A stretch of DNA of 64,000 nt from Girardinichthys multiradiatus (GCF_021462225.1 NC_061806.1:7064734-7128733), one strand, 5' to 3'; shown: positions 32,573 to 44,000, counted from the first letter of the stretch. The notes: generated from the sequence alone by a model not told the origin. Translations and numbers: made by a program.

Positions 32573-34747
32573 CTAAAAATCCCGTCCCTGATCGGAATGT
32601 ATCCGTGCGGGAAGTCCATAATGAACAAAGAAACGTTCACAAAGGATTTTGGCTACGGTGGATGCTTGTTGGTCTTTAGCTGGAAATGCCTGAGCGTACC
32701 TTGTAAAATGATCTGTCACCACAAGGACATTTGCATAACCTTTAGAATCAGGCTCGAGAGACAGAAAATCAATGCAGACTAAATTTAGTGGCCCTCTGCT
32801 GGTGATCTGATTCAAAGGAGCTGCTCGCTGTGGCACGGCTTTACGCGTGATGCATCTACCGCATGTTTTCACATACTGTTCCACCTCTGACCCCATCTTA
32901 GGCCAATAGAACCTGTTACAAATTAGCTCAAGTGTCTTCTCCACTCCAAGACGGCCTGATTCATCATGGAGGGACTTGAGCACCATGGAAACATATGCTC
33001 TGGGCAGAACAAGCTGCAACACATCTGTACCTGGTGGTCTTTTAATCTTCCTATGGAGCAACCCATCCACCAGGACAAGCTTATTTGCCTCTCTTTGAAG
33101 ACAAACTGCCCCATGGTCAATACCCTCCTCAGATGAGAACACTGGTCCCCCAGATAAGGACTTTTTGACAGGTGAGATCATTGGGTCATTGTCTTGAGCT
33201 TTAATGAGATCTGTTCTGCTCATCTGGATCAAGCAACCAAGATCTAGACGGGTCGGGAAAACATAGCATTCTGGCATGGCAGTGGGAGGAACTCCTAGAG
33301 TTTCTGCATAACCTAGTGAGTCAGCAGACCACTCTCTGGTCACTTGCTTGCAGAGTGCTTTTACATGGTCATGGGTTAAAATCTTAAACTCTTGTCTGTC
33401 ATCCGGAATAGGGTTGCGTGACATTGCATCTGCATCAGTGTTGCTAGAACCTGGCCGATACTGGAGAGTGAAGTTATAGGTTGAAAGAGCTGCAAGCCAT
33501 CGGTGCCCTGTGGCGTTCAGCTTAGCAGTGGTGAGGATATATGTAAGGGGGTTGTTATCTGTCCTTACAACAAATTCTACTCCATACAGATAATCGTGAA
33601 ATTTATCCACCACGGCCCACTTTAGCGCCAGAAACTCTAGCTGATGTACTGGGTAGTTCTTCTCAGAAGAACAGAGCTTTCGGCTGGCAAAAGCAACCGG
33701 TCTTAATCCTTCAGGATGCTCTTGGTTTAGCACCGCCCCCAAGCCATGAAAGCTAGCGTCAATGTGTAGCACATAGGGCTTTGATGGGTTAGCAAATGCT
33801 AAAACTGGTGCCTGGGTGAGGCATTTAAGAATCTGTTGAAAAGCCTCTGTGCAGCTCTCATCCCATCTCTGGCCAAAGGGTTCATTGACTTTATAGTAGG
33901 TTTTCCCTGGAGTCTTTGCTGATTTCCCTTTCTTTTGAGTGGGTGGGTATCCTTTGCACAGTTCCGTTAGTGGCCTGACAATAATCGAGTAGTTTTTAAT
34001 AAAACGTCGATAATATCCACAGAATCCTAGAAAAGACTGAAGAGAAGGAAGATCAGTGGGTTGTTTCCACTGAGTAACTGCCTCTACCTTGCCCGGATCG
34101 GTGGCAATGCCTTGTTCTGAAATCACGTGGGGTCTGCAGAACTGGCATTTATCAAGTGACAGTTTCATACCAGTTTCCCCTAATCGGTCGATAACTTTGA
34201 GGAGTCTTTTCTCGTGTTCCTCTAACGTTTTCCCGAAAACAATCAAGTCATCTAAATAGACTATGACCTCCAACATGTGCATGTCCCCAACTGCCTTTTC
34301 CATGAGCCGTTGGAATGTTGAAGGAGCACCAGTGATTCCTTGAGGCATCCTCTCGAACTGGAAAACTTCCAAAGGACAAATGAAAGCGGTTTTTTCCTTA
34401 TCTTCCTCCGCCATTGGAATCTGGTAATATCCGCTCCTCAGATCTAACACAGAAAACCATCTACTTCCAGACAAACAGTCCAGAGCATCATCAATGTGGG
34501 GCACTGTGTACTGATCTGGAATGGTTCTGCGGTTCAGTGTACAGTAATCCGCACACATGCGAATCTGTCCATTTTTCTTTCTTGCCAGCACAATAGGTGA
34601 GGCGTACGGACTTCTGGATTCTTTGATTATTCCGGCAGCTAAAAGTCCCTGGAGATAGCGACGTAGATCCTCCACCTCAGCAGGTGCTATATGCCGTGAC
34701 CGCTCTCTGAACGGAGTGTTGTCATGCAGTCTTATGTGATGTTCCAC
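32573..34747 (-). pseudogene. Gypsy pol: reverse transcriptase, RNase H, integrase core
   Basis: 724-residue frame. RT motifs are LARKKNGQIRMCADY, FSVLDLRSGYYQIPM (first Asp), MPQGITGAPSTFQRLM and VIVYLDDLIVFG (YLDD active site). RNase H has LHIDASFHGLGAV (Asp), LEFLALKW (Glu) and VVRTDNNPLTYI (Asp). The integrase zinc finger is HDESGRLGVEKTLELI with CGRCITRK. The core has IDFLSLE (Asp) and ends at IHSDQGRDF with the second Asp. It lies in the same frame as gag-protease upstream, separated by a single TGA (34796-34798) and 16 codons. A TAG at 32573-32575 truncates the integrase. Confidence 0.92.
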
Positions 34748-34795
34748 TCCAGATGCTAATCCAACGTCCCATTCCTCTGTTGAGAATACATGGGA

Positions 34796-36724
34796 TCATT
34801 CTGAGAGTTTTTCTCTCAGTCTCTGTTTGGACCACACTTTGCTGACATTGGTCCCGATCAGGACTGGAATGGTGTCTGAGCATCGAGGGTCTGGGCATAC
34901 TAAAGCCAGAATGGGAACTGATTTTCCTTTGCTTGAGTTCTTTTCAGAAAACTCTAAATCTACTTGAATGTAGCCCTTATATGGGTAGCTGCTCTCGGAC
35001 TCACTTAAACCCCAGATGGCTAAACCGGACACTGGATGTAAGGGAACATGTGTTAAATGTTCATCATACCAGTTGTCGAAAATTATCGTCACCTGAGACC
35101 CACTGTCAAGGAGAGCAGTGCAAGATGTTCCCTCTACTTTAACATCAGCAGTAGAGGGGGGTCCTACCAACCCTTTGGGCAGATGATGGGCTGGCGGACT
35201 CACAACACTCCTCCTCACGTTAGCATTTCTTCCCCCAGAACGAGTGCTGGGAGGTCTTTCACCTGCTTTGCCCCTCCTCTGGGCTTGAATCAACTTTTGT
35301 ATGACTTTAGGATAGTTTTCAGGTGACATACATTTAGTTGAAATGTGCCCATCTTCACCACAACGATAGCAGAAGATGTCACTGGGTTCTCTGGGTACAA
35401 CTGTTTTCGGTACCTCATGACTTGGAGAAGTGTCTGAGTGAGCTGGATGATCTGCAGTTGACTTAACTAACATTACTGAGACTTGTTTTCTGAGTTTTAC
35501 TACTTCCCTCTTGAGAGCTTGAATGTTTCTGTCCTCTTCTGAGCTACTTATCTCTGCCTTCACTTCAGGGCGGGGTTCAGGAGGAGCAGAATTCGGTGAC
35601 AGAGACAATGCTTTAAGTTCACAAACTTGTGACCTCAGCCGTTCAATCTCCAAACCCAGATCTCCTGCCCCCACGGCAGGTACAGCAGTACTCTTGACAT
35701 GGATGGACACGGATTTAGGGGGATTTAACCGCCGACGAGAAGCTTCATGTTCTTCCTCATGGCGGATCTCATTCAAAAGCTCCAGGAAAGTGGGTGGAGC
35801 ATTTCTCCTCTCTCTTAGCCTGAGACTCAAAAGCATCATATCAGATTTAGTGGCACCTTTAACAAGCTGCTCAATACGTGCCTTGTCTTTGGAGGAAGGT
35901 GTCAGACCCCATTTCTGTACCACCTTATTCAGAACTCTTTCCATTCTCCTCAGAAACTCTGATAATTTCTCAGCTGGGTGTTGGCACATCATTCTGAAAG
36001 CAAAGTAGAGCTCTTCTCCAGTCTCTGTTGTGCCAAAGGTGTTTTCGATAACAGTTAGATACTCTACTGGCGTTGCATCAGCGTTGTTGAATCTCACAGT
36101 TTGAAGAATCTCCATGGCAGGACCTTTAACACTCTCCATTATTCTCATCTTTTTTTCTCTGTCAGTCTTGTCAGACTCTTCAATCATCAATCTAGCTTGT
36201 TCTAGCCAGTTCTCCAAGTGCTCTTCCCCTAAGCGTGTGGGAAGCACTCCCGAAAAAGTTCGAAGCCGTCTGTAACTGCCACTGTCACTGATAGGTCTTG
36301 AGGTGAGCTGCAAAATATCACCAACTGCTCTAATTATAGCCTCTGGACTAGACACTTGTAAAAATGGATTTTGGCTCGTATTTGGCTCTGGCGTTTGTAG
36401 TGGGTCTATCCTCCTCGGAGCAACACTCTCATCCTCCGCCTCTGATTGTCCCACTATCCTCCAAGGAGAATCACTACCTTCGGGAGTTACCTCAGCAGGA
36501 AGGGCTTCAGCATTAATCATTTCCCTACACTCACAAAGAACAGTCAGACTCTTAGACAGAGGATCATACATTCTCCCTCTAACTCTAACACGTCCAAGAG
36601 CTTTAATCGTCTGCATAGTGTCCTCTATCACATTAACTTCTGTTTCTTCAGGAATATCTTTAACTAACACAGCATGTACCGGATTAATTCCCTCTCCCTT
36701 ACACCAATGTATTAAGTGGGCCAT
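34796..36724 (-). CDS. Gypsy Gag-protease, PNMA-like Gag
   Basis: Intact 642-residue frame, starting at 36724 with MAHLIHWCKGEGI. Residues 1-90 look like the N-terminal RNA-binding-like fold of PNMA proteins (HAVLVKDIPEETEV, then LGRVRVRGRMYD). Residues about 150-340 resemble the PNMA/Ty3 capsid: LRTFSGVLP, GEEHLENWLEQA, ESVKGPAMEILQ and EKLSEFLRRMERVL. A coiled, Ser-rich linker follows, then one CCHC knuckle (CYRCGEDGHISTKC, about residue 451) and an aspartic protease site LLDSGSQVTIIF (about residue 540). It ends with TGA, after which pol continues in the same frame. PNMA genes are known to derive from Ty3/Gypsy gag; this element belongs to, or near, that lineage by inspection. It could be translated as it stands. 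Confidence 0.88.
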   Translation of the reverse strand: MAHLIHWCKGEGINPVHAVLVKDIPEETEVNVIEDTMQTIKALGRVRVRGRMYDPLSKSLTVLCECREMINAEALPAEVTPEGSDSPWRIVGQSEAEDESVAPRRIDPLQTPEPNTSQNPFLQVSSPEAIIRAVGDILQLTSRPISDSGSYRRLRTFSGVLPTRLGEEHLENWLEQARLMIEESDKTDREKKMRIMESVKGPAMEILQTVRFNNADATPVEYLTVIENTFGTTETGEELYFAFRMMCQHPAEKLSEFLRRMERVLNKVVQKWGLTPSSKDKARIEQLVKGATKSDMMLLSLRLRERRNAPPTFLELLNEIRHEEEHEASRRRLNPPKSVSIHVKSTAVPAVGAGDLGLEIERLRSQVCELKALSLSPNSAPPEPRPEVKAEISSSEEDRNIQALKREVVKLRKQVSVMLVKSTADHPAHSDTSPSHEVPKTVVPREPSDIFCYRCGEDGHISTKCMSPENYPKVIQKLIQAQRRGKAGERPPSTRSGGRNANVRRSVVSPPAHHLPKGLVGPPSTADVKVEGTSCTALLDSGSQVTIIFDNWYDEHLTHVPLHPVSGLAIWGLSESESSYPYKGYIQVDLEFSEKNSSKGKSVPILALVCPDPRCSDTIPVLIGTNVSKVWSKQRLREKLSE

Positions 36725-36960
36725 CCTGTCTCTTCACTAAAATAGAATACAACTACCCACTGATGTGAAAGTGTCTTCAGCGATACTTAGCCATAGATAT
36801 GAATTACATTTATAAGCTCTTGGTTACTCTTTGTAATTGGCCTACACTTAGACTGATCACATATAGTGTTTCTTGTGAGTAGACAGAGCTTGTTTCTCCC
36901 TAGCAACTGGTTGTCTGGATATAATGCTATATATATATTTTTTTCAAACAAAATCAAATT

Positions 36961-36979
36961 GATCCCAGCGGTGCCTCCA
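36961..36979 (-). promoter_or_regulatory. Gypsy primer-binding site, tRNA-Thr
   Basis: The + strand GATCCCAGCGGTGCCTCCA matches the 3' end of vertebrate tRNA-Thr(AGT) including the CCA (AATCCCAGCGGTGCCT plus CCA), except for the first base. In element sense it begins TGGAGGCACCGC. It sits nine bases from the LTR edge, a longer spacing than the usual zero to few bases. Confidence 0.82.
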
Positions 36980-36988
36980 TTTTATTTA

Positions 36989-38211
36989 TGTAGCACCCCA
37001 CTGCTCTGTCCCATATTAACTGGGACAATAACTTCAACTGACTGGTGGGGTGTCTATTTGGGTCCTTTAAATTATAAGGTAGATACCAAGTAGGTTTACC
37101 TATGTTCCATACTTGCTCCTCTGATAACTATTTACCATACTTTTAAGCAAAATAACAAATAATTCCAGACAACCTGCTAACAGAAACAGTTTCTTTTAAT
37201 GAAAACTTGGGCAAAGAAATAAAGGCTTAGCCCCAATAACTCTTATATTTTTCAAGAACCAACAACCATGTTAATAGTTTTTACCTATAACCAGAATCCA
37301 CATTTTCGTCATTATCAGAACTCCATACATACATCAGAAGAAATACTGTTAACTATGAACACAACACACATGGGCCCCACACACACTCACACAGTTCTGT
37401 ACCGCTTACGGTCTCATTGCAGGCCTGATGAAACGCGGGTGCGATGCACAAGACGGAAATCCTCTTCTCCCGGACAAAACCCTAAAATGACTCAGACTTG
37501 CTTGCTCCACAGGTGTCTGCTCTGCCGAAGTTTGTCGATTCCAACCAAAGTTACTCCACCTCCGCTTCACAAATTGCGCAGAAACTTCTCTGTAACGCGG
37601 GAGCCAGTGTCGCCAAGTTGACACATTCATCTCGTCTTCTCGAATCAGCCAACGTTTCCTCACATCAGCCGCGGTTCTCCTCCGTGTTTTCCCTCCTCCA
37701 TAGCACTTCCACACCTTACTGCCGATATCGTAACTGCAGTGGTTAGATTTGACTTGTGCAGAGAATCTCTGAAACAGTTCAATCCTTCTCCAACTTCAGG
37801 GTCGGCCTACATAAACTGCAATCTCCATTTTACTCATGCTCGTCCTCTCTACTCTCCTTCTCTTTTTTTCCCCCCACATTTCCTGTCTCTCCTCCGCTGT
37901 AACTTCCGTTACAACTAGGTTTGGTCCATAGTCTCTAGACTAATCAAAACATCAGTCAAACAAACAATAATATACATATGTAAATACACATGTCGCCTCA
38001 AGAGCCGCTTCATTTTCCTGTTGTTTACGTTTTTTCCCAGATGACCAATAGTAAACAACCCCCGCCATATATATATACGTAATCACTTGGATTACCTATT
38101 CAAATCATAATAATACCAGGCTCTCAACTATATTTCTGATATAAATACCATATTTTGATTATTTTGTAAATATTCAAAAGCTTTTGTGCATGTTTTTAGC
38201 CAGGGGCTACA
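36989..38211 (-). repeat. Gypsy 5' LTR
   Basis: 1223 bp, TGTAGCACCCC to GGGCTACA. It carries the promoter for the element (same AT box as the 3' LTR). Target duplication CAAG follows at 38212-38215. Confidence 0.93.
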
Positions 38212-38548
38212 CAAGTTTGACACATCCAATAAATTTCATTCCACTTCACGATTGTGTCCCACTTGTTGTTGATTCTTCACAAAAAATTTGAATTTAATAT
38301 CTTTATGTTTGAAGCCTGAAATGTGGCAAGAAGTTAAAAAGTTCAAGGGCGCCGAATACTTTCGCAAGGCACTGTATGTGATACTGGTGGAGGAAAACGT
38401 TTCCTGACTCGCTCCTCCAACACACCCCAAAGTGGCTCAATAATATTTAGAATATTTGTTCAACTTCACTTTCATGTTCATCAAACCAATCTTTCGCCAG
38501 TCTTGCTGTGTGTATTGGTGCATTGGCATCCTGATACATGGCACCACC

Positions 38549-39343
38549 TTAAGGACACAATGTTTGAACCATTGGATGCACATGGTCCTCAAGAATGGTT
38601 CGGTAGTCCTTGGAAGTGACGCGCCCATCTAGCACAAGTATTGGGCCAAGGGAATGCCATGATATGGCAGCCCAAACCATCACTGATCCACCCCCATGCT
38701 TCACTCTGGGCATGCAACAGTCTGGGTGGTACGCTTCTTTGGGGCTTCTCCACACCATAACTCTCCCGGATGCAGGGAAAACAGTAAAGGTGGACTCATC
38801 AGAGAACAATACATGTTTCACATCCCAAGATTCGCGCTCCTTGCACCATTGAAACTGACATTGGCATTGGCATGAGTGACCAAAGGTTTGGCTATAGCAT
38901 CCCGGCCGTGTATATTCACCCTGTGGTGCTCCCGACGGACAGTTCTGGTGGAAACAGGAGAGTTGAGGTGCACATTTAATTCTGCCATGATTTGGGCAGC
39001 CGTGGTTTTATGTTTTTTGGATACAATCCGGGTTGGCACAGGAACATCGCTTTCAGACAGCTTCCTCTTATGTCCACAGTTAATCCTGTTGGATGTGGTT
39101 CGTCCTTCTTAGTGGTATGCTGACATTACCCTGGATACCGTGGCTCTTGATACATCACAAAGACTTGCTGTCTTGGTCACAGATGCGCCAGTAAGACGTG
39201 CACCAACAATTTGTCCTCTTTTGAACTCTGGTGTGTCACCCATAATGTTGTGTGCATTTCAATATTTTGAGCAAAACTGTGCTCTTACCCTGCTAATTGA
39301 ACCTTCACACTCTGCTCTTACTGGTGCAATGTGCAATCAATGA
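38549..39343 (-). pseudogene. Tc1-A transposase, right part
   Basis: Minus-strand pieces in order: an HTH with GARLAGASVTKT-type sequence around 39085-39270, a second domain with SPVSTRTVRREHH (38818-39039), then the catalytic domain with VLFSDESTFTVF (first Asp) and VKHGGGSVMVWAA (38549-38821). Frames shift between these parts. The short elements at 268-768 and 1554-2044 carry the same N-terminal segment. Confidence 0.82.
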
Positions 39344-39431
39344 AGACTGGCTACCAGGCTGGTCCAATTTAGCCATGAAACCTCCCACACTAAAATGACA
39401 GGTGTTTCAATTTCATTGTCCAACCCCTGTA

Positions 39432-41040
39432 TATGACTTGGAAAGGATTATTATCATCAAATGTCTGCATGTTGATCTAGTAGGCAGAGCAGTGTATAGT
39501 ATTTACATGTAGCCAGCCAACAGTTGATATAGACATGATGCCAATGAATACAGTACAATTTGTAACAAAGAGGATGATTTATGCCATTGTGTGCATATTT
39601 TATCAAGTAATAAAAAAATCTTCTTTAAAAATATTTGAAATTTATATGAAACTACATGACAAGCTTGTAAGCATACACAAATGGTACTCTATTCACATTG
39701 GATGATGGTGTAACATACTGTATAAATCTAAAATAAAAATTTTTAAATATTCTCACAGGAATGAGTAAAGGCATCTACCGGCCAGTGTTAACAGGTAGAA
39801 GTAGTTTTAGGGTAATAGATTAAGCTGACAGCCTTGCCTGGGTCGGGAATAAACTTATAAATGACACCACCCCCACCGCCCATGCATATCATTCTATAAC
39901 TACTAAAACAATTCTTGAAAAGTTACCATTTAAAGACATGGTCCGTACTGCATTCTCTCCTGTCTTTTTTATTTCCATGTCTTGCCTATACATACTCCGC
40001 GAGAACACAGGAATTAGTTGTTTCTCCCAGGGATATAGGAACATGGGACTTCTTGCAGCTTGTTCTTGATGCGTATATATATAGTATATATATATATATA
40101 TGTAGAGAGAGAGGGAGAGAGAGAGAAATAGAGAATTTATTTTTACTAACGTTGACAAAAACTAGACTAAAACCTTTTTGTTTTAATTTTCGACTATAAT
40201 CATCACATATAACAATGTGTAACCCAGTAGAGAAAATAACTTTTTGTCTTTATTTTAATTCATACAATGTTACTTTGAAAAAGTTTATTTTGAAAAGAGG
40301 AAGTGTGGATCCTCTCTTTTAGTTTATTTCCTGTTTAAATGGAAAGCTCCACCCACGCATGTGTGCACCGAGTCTCGCTGTAGTTAGGCTTCCTGATCAG
40401 AGCTTGGAGCAGAGATAATATTTTAGAAAGGAGTGCTACATTGAAAACGGAGCAGAGAGGTGGTGATATTCTACCGTGCTAAACTTGAACAGCATCTTGG
40501 CTTTATCTTGGATTTATTTGCTGGTTCAGAAACTTATATGTGGACTGAAGAACTCTCTCCTGAAGGAGATGGCGAGCCAGAACCCAAAACTGTGATTGGA
40601 GGACAGCATTCTTTCATCATTGTTGGATCTACAAAGTGGTAACCACTCAACTACCACCAGAACAGAGACACTGACCGACCAGAAGAACTAATTAGAATAG
40701 ACTATTTGACCATGACTACTAACTATAGAGCTCAGACTGAACAAAGGGATTTTGGAATATTTCTCTAAATGTAAAAATTTGTGTTGCTGGCTTAAGTTGT
40801 AAACTTTAATATCTTTATTATTTTGTTCGAAGTAATAATATTGTTCTTACACATTCCATGTCTCCAGCTGTTCTCTCACATCATATATTCTTATTTACAA
40901 CACTTCCCTGTAACCTCAACATTGGTCAATAACGTTCCCACTAAAGGTCCCTAGCTTTAAGTAACGGATTACAAATGAGTAAATGTTACTAAAACTAATA
41001 AGCAATTGTGTCCAAAAGACTAAAACCGTCAGGAGAATCT
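39432..41040. other. No gene recognised; microsatellites
   Basis: Unassigned DNA right of the nest. It holds a TA run followed by a GA run (about 40070-40127). The 40310-40760 stretch is less AT-rich and has a 60-codon open frame (40460-40642) without recognisable motif; I do not call it a gene. Confidence 0.4.
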
Positions 41041-44000
41041 AATGTGCATGTAAATTTAGGTGTGCAGAACAACCCTCAGAACACCTTCAGCAGGGTCCTG
41101 GAGGGTGCATGGCAGTTCGCCCAACCAGGCTACTTGTGCTTTGTGGACTTGGAGAAGGCGTTCGACCGTGTCCTTTGTGGAATCCTGTGGGGAGTACTGT
41201 GGGGTTATGGGGTAACAAGCCCTTTGATATAGGCTGTTAGGTCCCTGTATGACCAGTGTCAGAGCTTGGTCCGCATTGCCAGCTGTAAGTCAGACTTGTT
41301 TCCGGTGAGGGTTCGACTCTGGCAAGGTTGCACCTCTGGCACCAATTCTGTTCATAAATCTTTTTTTTTTTTTTTTAACCATGTCCTGTCTGACAGAGTA
41401 GCGCTCAGAATTGTTATCTGAGGGCCAAGAAAAAGCCCATTTAAAAAAAAAGCCGATTTACTTTCACAAGTGGAGTATTACAGCTAACGCTTTAAAACTC
41501 TGCCTGATATTTATAAAAATAAACTTTATTAGAAAATGCTTTCGAATTCACTTGTGCATACAAGGTTTCTACATAAAAATGTGCAAAATGAGTGTGAAGA
41601 GCCACAGACATGCCACCCTGGACCCCAGACAGATACAGAGCACATCCGAGCCAGCACACACCAAAGCATCCATTCCTGGATACCGAGAACCACAAGTACA
41701 CCGACGGGCAGAGACGCCAACCACCGGCAGGTAGTGTGGCGGGGAGGAAATAAGCCCCACATTTGATGGGGGGCCTAAACTGATCCAGGAGAGGGAGCAG
41801 CCCAAGACCCAACCTGACACAAAAAATAGGCACACACAATCACACATTCTCACACTCATGCGTACACATAAAAACACTCACACCCAATGTAAAGACAAAC
41901 AACAATGGACCTCATACATTCACTCATACATGTGCCGATACCCCATAGGGACAACCAGCCCCCAGACCAAGGAAGTGGTCCCCTTCCCTCCGGGGGTGGA
42001 GATAGGCAGACCGCACCAGCACCTGAACCTGGTCCGGGCTGGCCATGGCTCATGCCTGAACCTGAATGACCCCGGCCCAGACCCCAACCCCCCGCCCTGA
42101 CCCCAGTCCCCAACGACCTCCATCCTCATCTGGAGACGGGGCCATGTACAAAAGAGGGGTCTACATAGTCCAATCTAGCCCTCCAACCAGAGCTACCACA
42201 GAATAAAATAGTCTCAACCCCCCAATGAATTCCCAACCCCATGAGCCCCCCACCCCTAAATAACCCCAACATGAATTTCCCCACAGGGCCACCCCCAACC
42301 AGGACACAGATATCGAACACATGCCCCCGAACCCAAACGCCATGAATCCCCTCCCCACAGCACATGGGCACACCCCCACAGGTGAGATTCATCCCCGAAA
42401 AGCCTTCGAAGCAACACTCACACAGCGCAAGCTCCACACAGAGCCCCGCTCCAAGCACCCCCGCCGCGTCCCACCCCCACCAGACAGCGCGCCGGGATGA
42501 CAAGGCAAGGGCCTAATGCAACGCTACCCCCAGCCCCACAGGCACAACAGGGCAGACACCATTGAGCACTGAGCTCACAACCCCCGACCCCACACCAAGA
42601 TGGGACAAACTCACCCGGCAAGAACTCCCCGGCCAGCGGCAAACACTCGTCCCCCACCACACCCTTGCAACAGCACAGACACACCACATCACTCCCACTG
42701 CAACGATAGCTCAGGTAGAAACATTATCCAGCTCAGCGCTACCTCTGCTACTCAGCCGATCCAGATGCTGGTGACCCCACATCCAAGAAGAGCAAAGAAA
42801 CCCCCACCCCACACGCTGCAGATACGCACACCATCCTCTAGCCTGTCGCCTCAACCTCCCCGACACAACAGCCAGCAGAGCAGCACACTGCCAGAAACAT
42901 GCACCAGCTGGTTAACCAGGTCAGGCAGGCCAACCTCTCAAGCCAAAGCACATCCCACCAGACACCCCAGTGCAGCCACAAGACATGTTCTACTGCCCCA
43001 CCCACCCAACCGCCAATCGTAGCCCTGCGCCCGGCCAGGGGCAAGAGCCATAGAAGGAAGCATTGGAGAAAGGCCACCACAGCATGCCAACGACCCAAAC
43101 CCCGGAGGTGCCCCAGGATGCCAGACACCCACCCTCCTGCACGGCACACCTCACCACCTACACCAAGCAGGCTCCCTCTCCTGGCCTCCGACCCCAGATG
43201 GCAAACAGCAGGTGTGTGAAAAGACCCCAAGCTTACTTCCGCCTGCTCAAATGTGGTGTTGATGCATGTTGTTGTAGTGTGCATTTAAAAAGGAAAACAG
43301 GTGGGGAAGACCCCCAACAAAAAGGACCCAGTCAGAAGCATGCACAGCAACGACCAAGACTGGTGCCCCACTACAGAAAAAAGAGCAGACCGGCCAGTGC
43401 AGCGCAACCAGAATATGCCACACAAAGGACAGAAACATGACCAACATGCCAAACCACCCCTGAACACTTAGGATTGCGTCTCTGCTTTTTGCGGATAATA
43501 TGGTCCTATTGTATTCATCAGCTTGTGATCTACAGCTCTTACTTGAGCAGTTCACAGCCAAGTGTGAAGCAGCCAGGATGAGAATCAGTGCCTCCAAGTC
43601 CGAGGTCTTGAGCTGGAAAAGGGTAGAGTGCCTTCTCTGGGTTGGGGGGTAGGTCCTGCTTCAAGTTGAGGAGTTCAAGTAGCTTGGGGTCTTGCTCACG
43701 AATGAAGGAACAAAGGAGCGTTAGATCGTTAGATGGATATGTGCTGCGTCAACAGTGACGTGGGCGCTGTACCGGTCTGTCATGGTGAAGAGAGAGCTGA
43801 GTCAAAAAGCGAAGCTCTCGATTTACTGGTCAATCTATGTTCCTACCCTCATCTATGGTCATGAGCTTTGGGTCATGACCCAAAGAACAAGATCATGGAT
43901 GCAAGCGGCCGAAATGAGTTTCCTCTGCAGGGTGTCTGGGCTCTCCCTTGGGGATAGGGTGAGAAGCTCGGTCATCCAGGAGGGACTCAGAGTAGAGCCG

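Larger units (their letters stand above)
30058..38211 (-). mobile_element. Ty3/Gypsy LTR retrotransposon with PNMA-like Gag
   Basis: Complete 8.15-kb element in minus orientation: two LTRs (30058-31282 and 36989-38211), primer site, gag-protease frame, pol, and a polypurine tract next to the left LTR. The duplicated target is CAAG (30054-30057 and 38212-38215). The RT, RNase H and integrase order is the Ty3/Gypsy one, and no env-like frame is present. LTRs differ by roughly 15 substitutions in 1225 bp by eye, so this is a young insertion and the last event of the nest. Confidence 0.94.
25590..38374 (+). mobile_element. Tc1-B transposon, nested in Tc1-A and itself split twice
   Basis: Ends CAGTGCCTTGCGAAAG and CTTTCGCAAGGCACTG with TA at 25588-25589 and 38375-38376. 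It lies inside the transposase gene of Tc1-A. Its own parts are 25590-26727, 29722-30057 and 38212-38374, separated by a LINE (26728-29721) and a Gypsy element (30058-38211). Reassembled it would be about 1.64 kb, a normal Tc1 size. Confidence 0.92.
25405..39429 (-). mobile_element. Tc1-A transposon, split by a 12.8-kb nest
   Basis: Outer element with TA at 25403-25404 and 39430-39431 and termini CAGGGGTTGGACAATG and CATTGTCCAACCCCTG. The left part (25405-25589) is short; the right part (38375-39429) holds most of a minus-strand transposase. Without the inserted DNA it would be about 1.24 kb. Its transposase is broken: the HTH frame (38818-39039) and catalytic frame (38549-38821) are offset, and the terminal WGVLEE-type region lies near 38377-38450. 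Confidence 0.88.

Noticed and set aside
36961..36979. tRNA gene candidate
   Set aside because: Only the 3' end of tRNA-Thr is present; it is a primer-binding site. The same applies to 9823-9840 and 51323-51340.
40460..40642. Small gene on the + strand
   Set aside because: 60 codons, no known motif, no splice or promoter evidence.
41492..43597. Many overlapping 60-150-codon frames on both strands
   Set aside because: They result from the strong C-versus-G skew of the repeat, which lowers stop codon frequency; no domain, and not conserved in copy 2.
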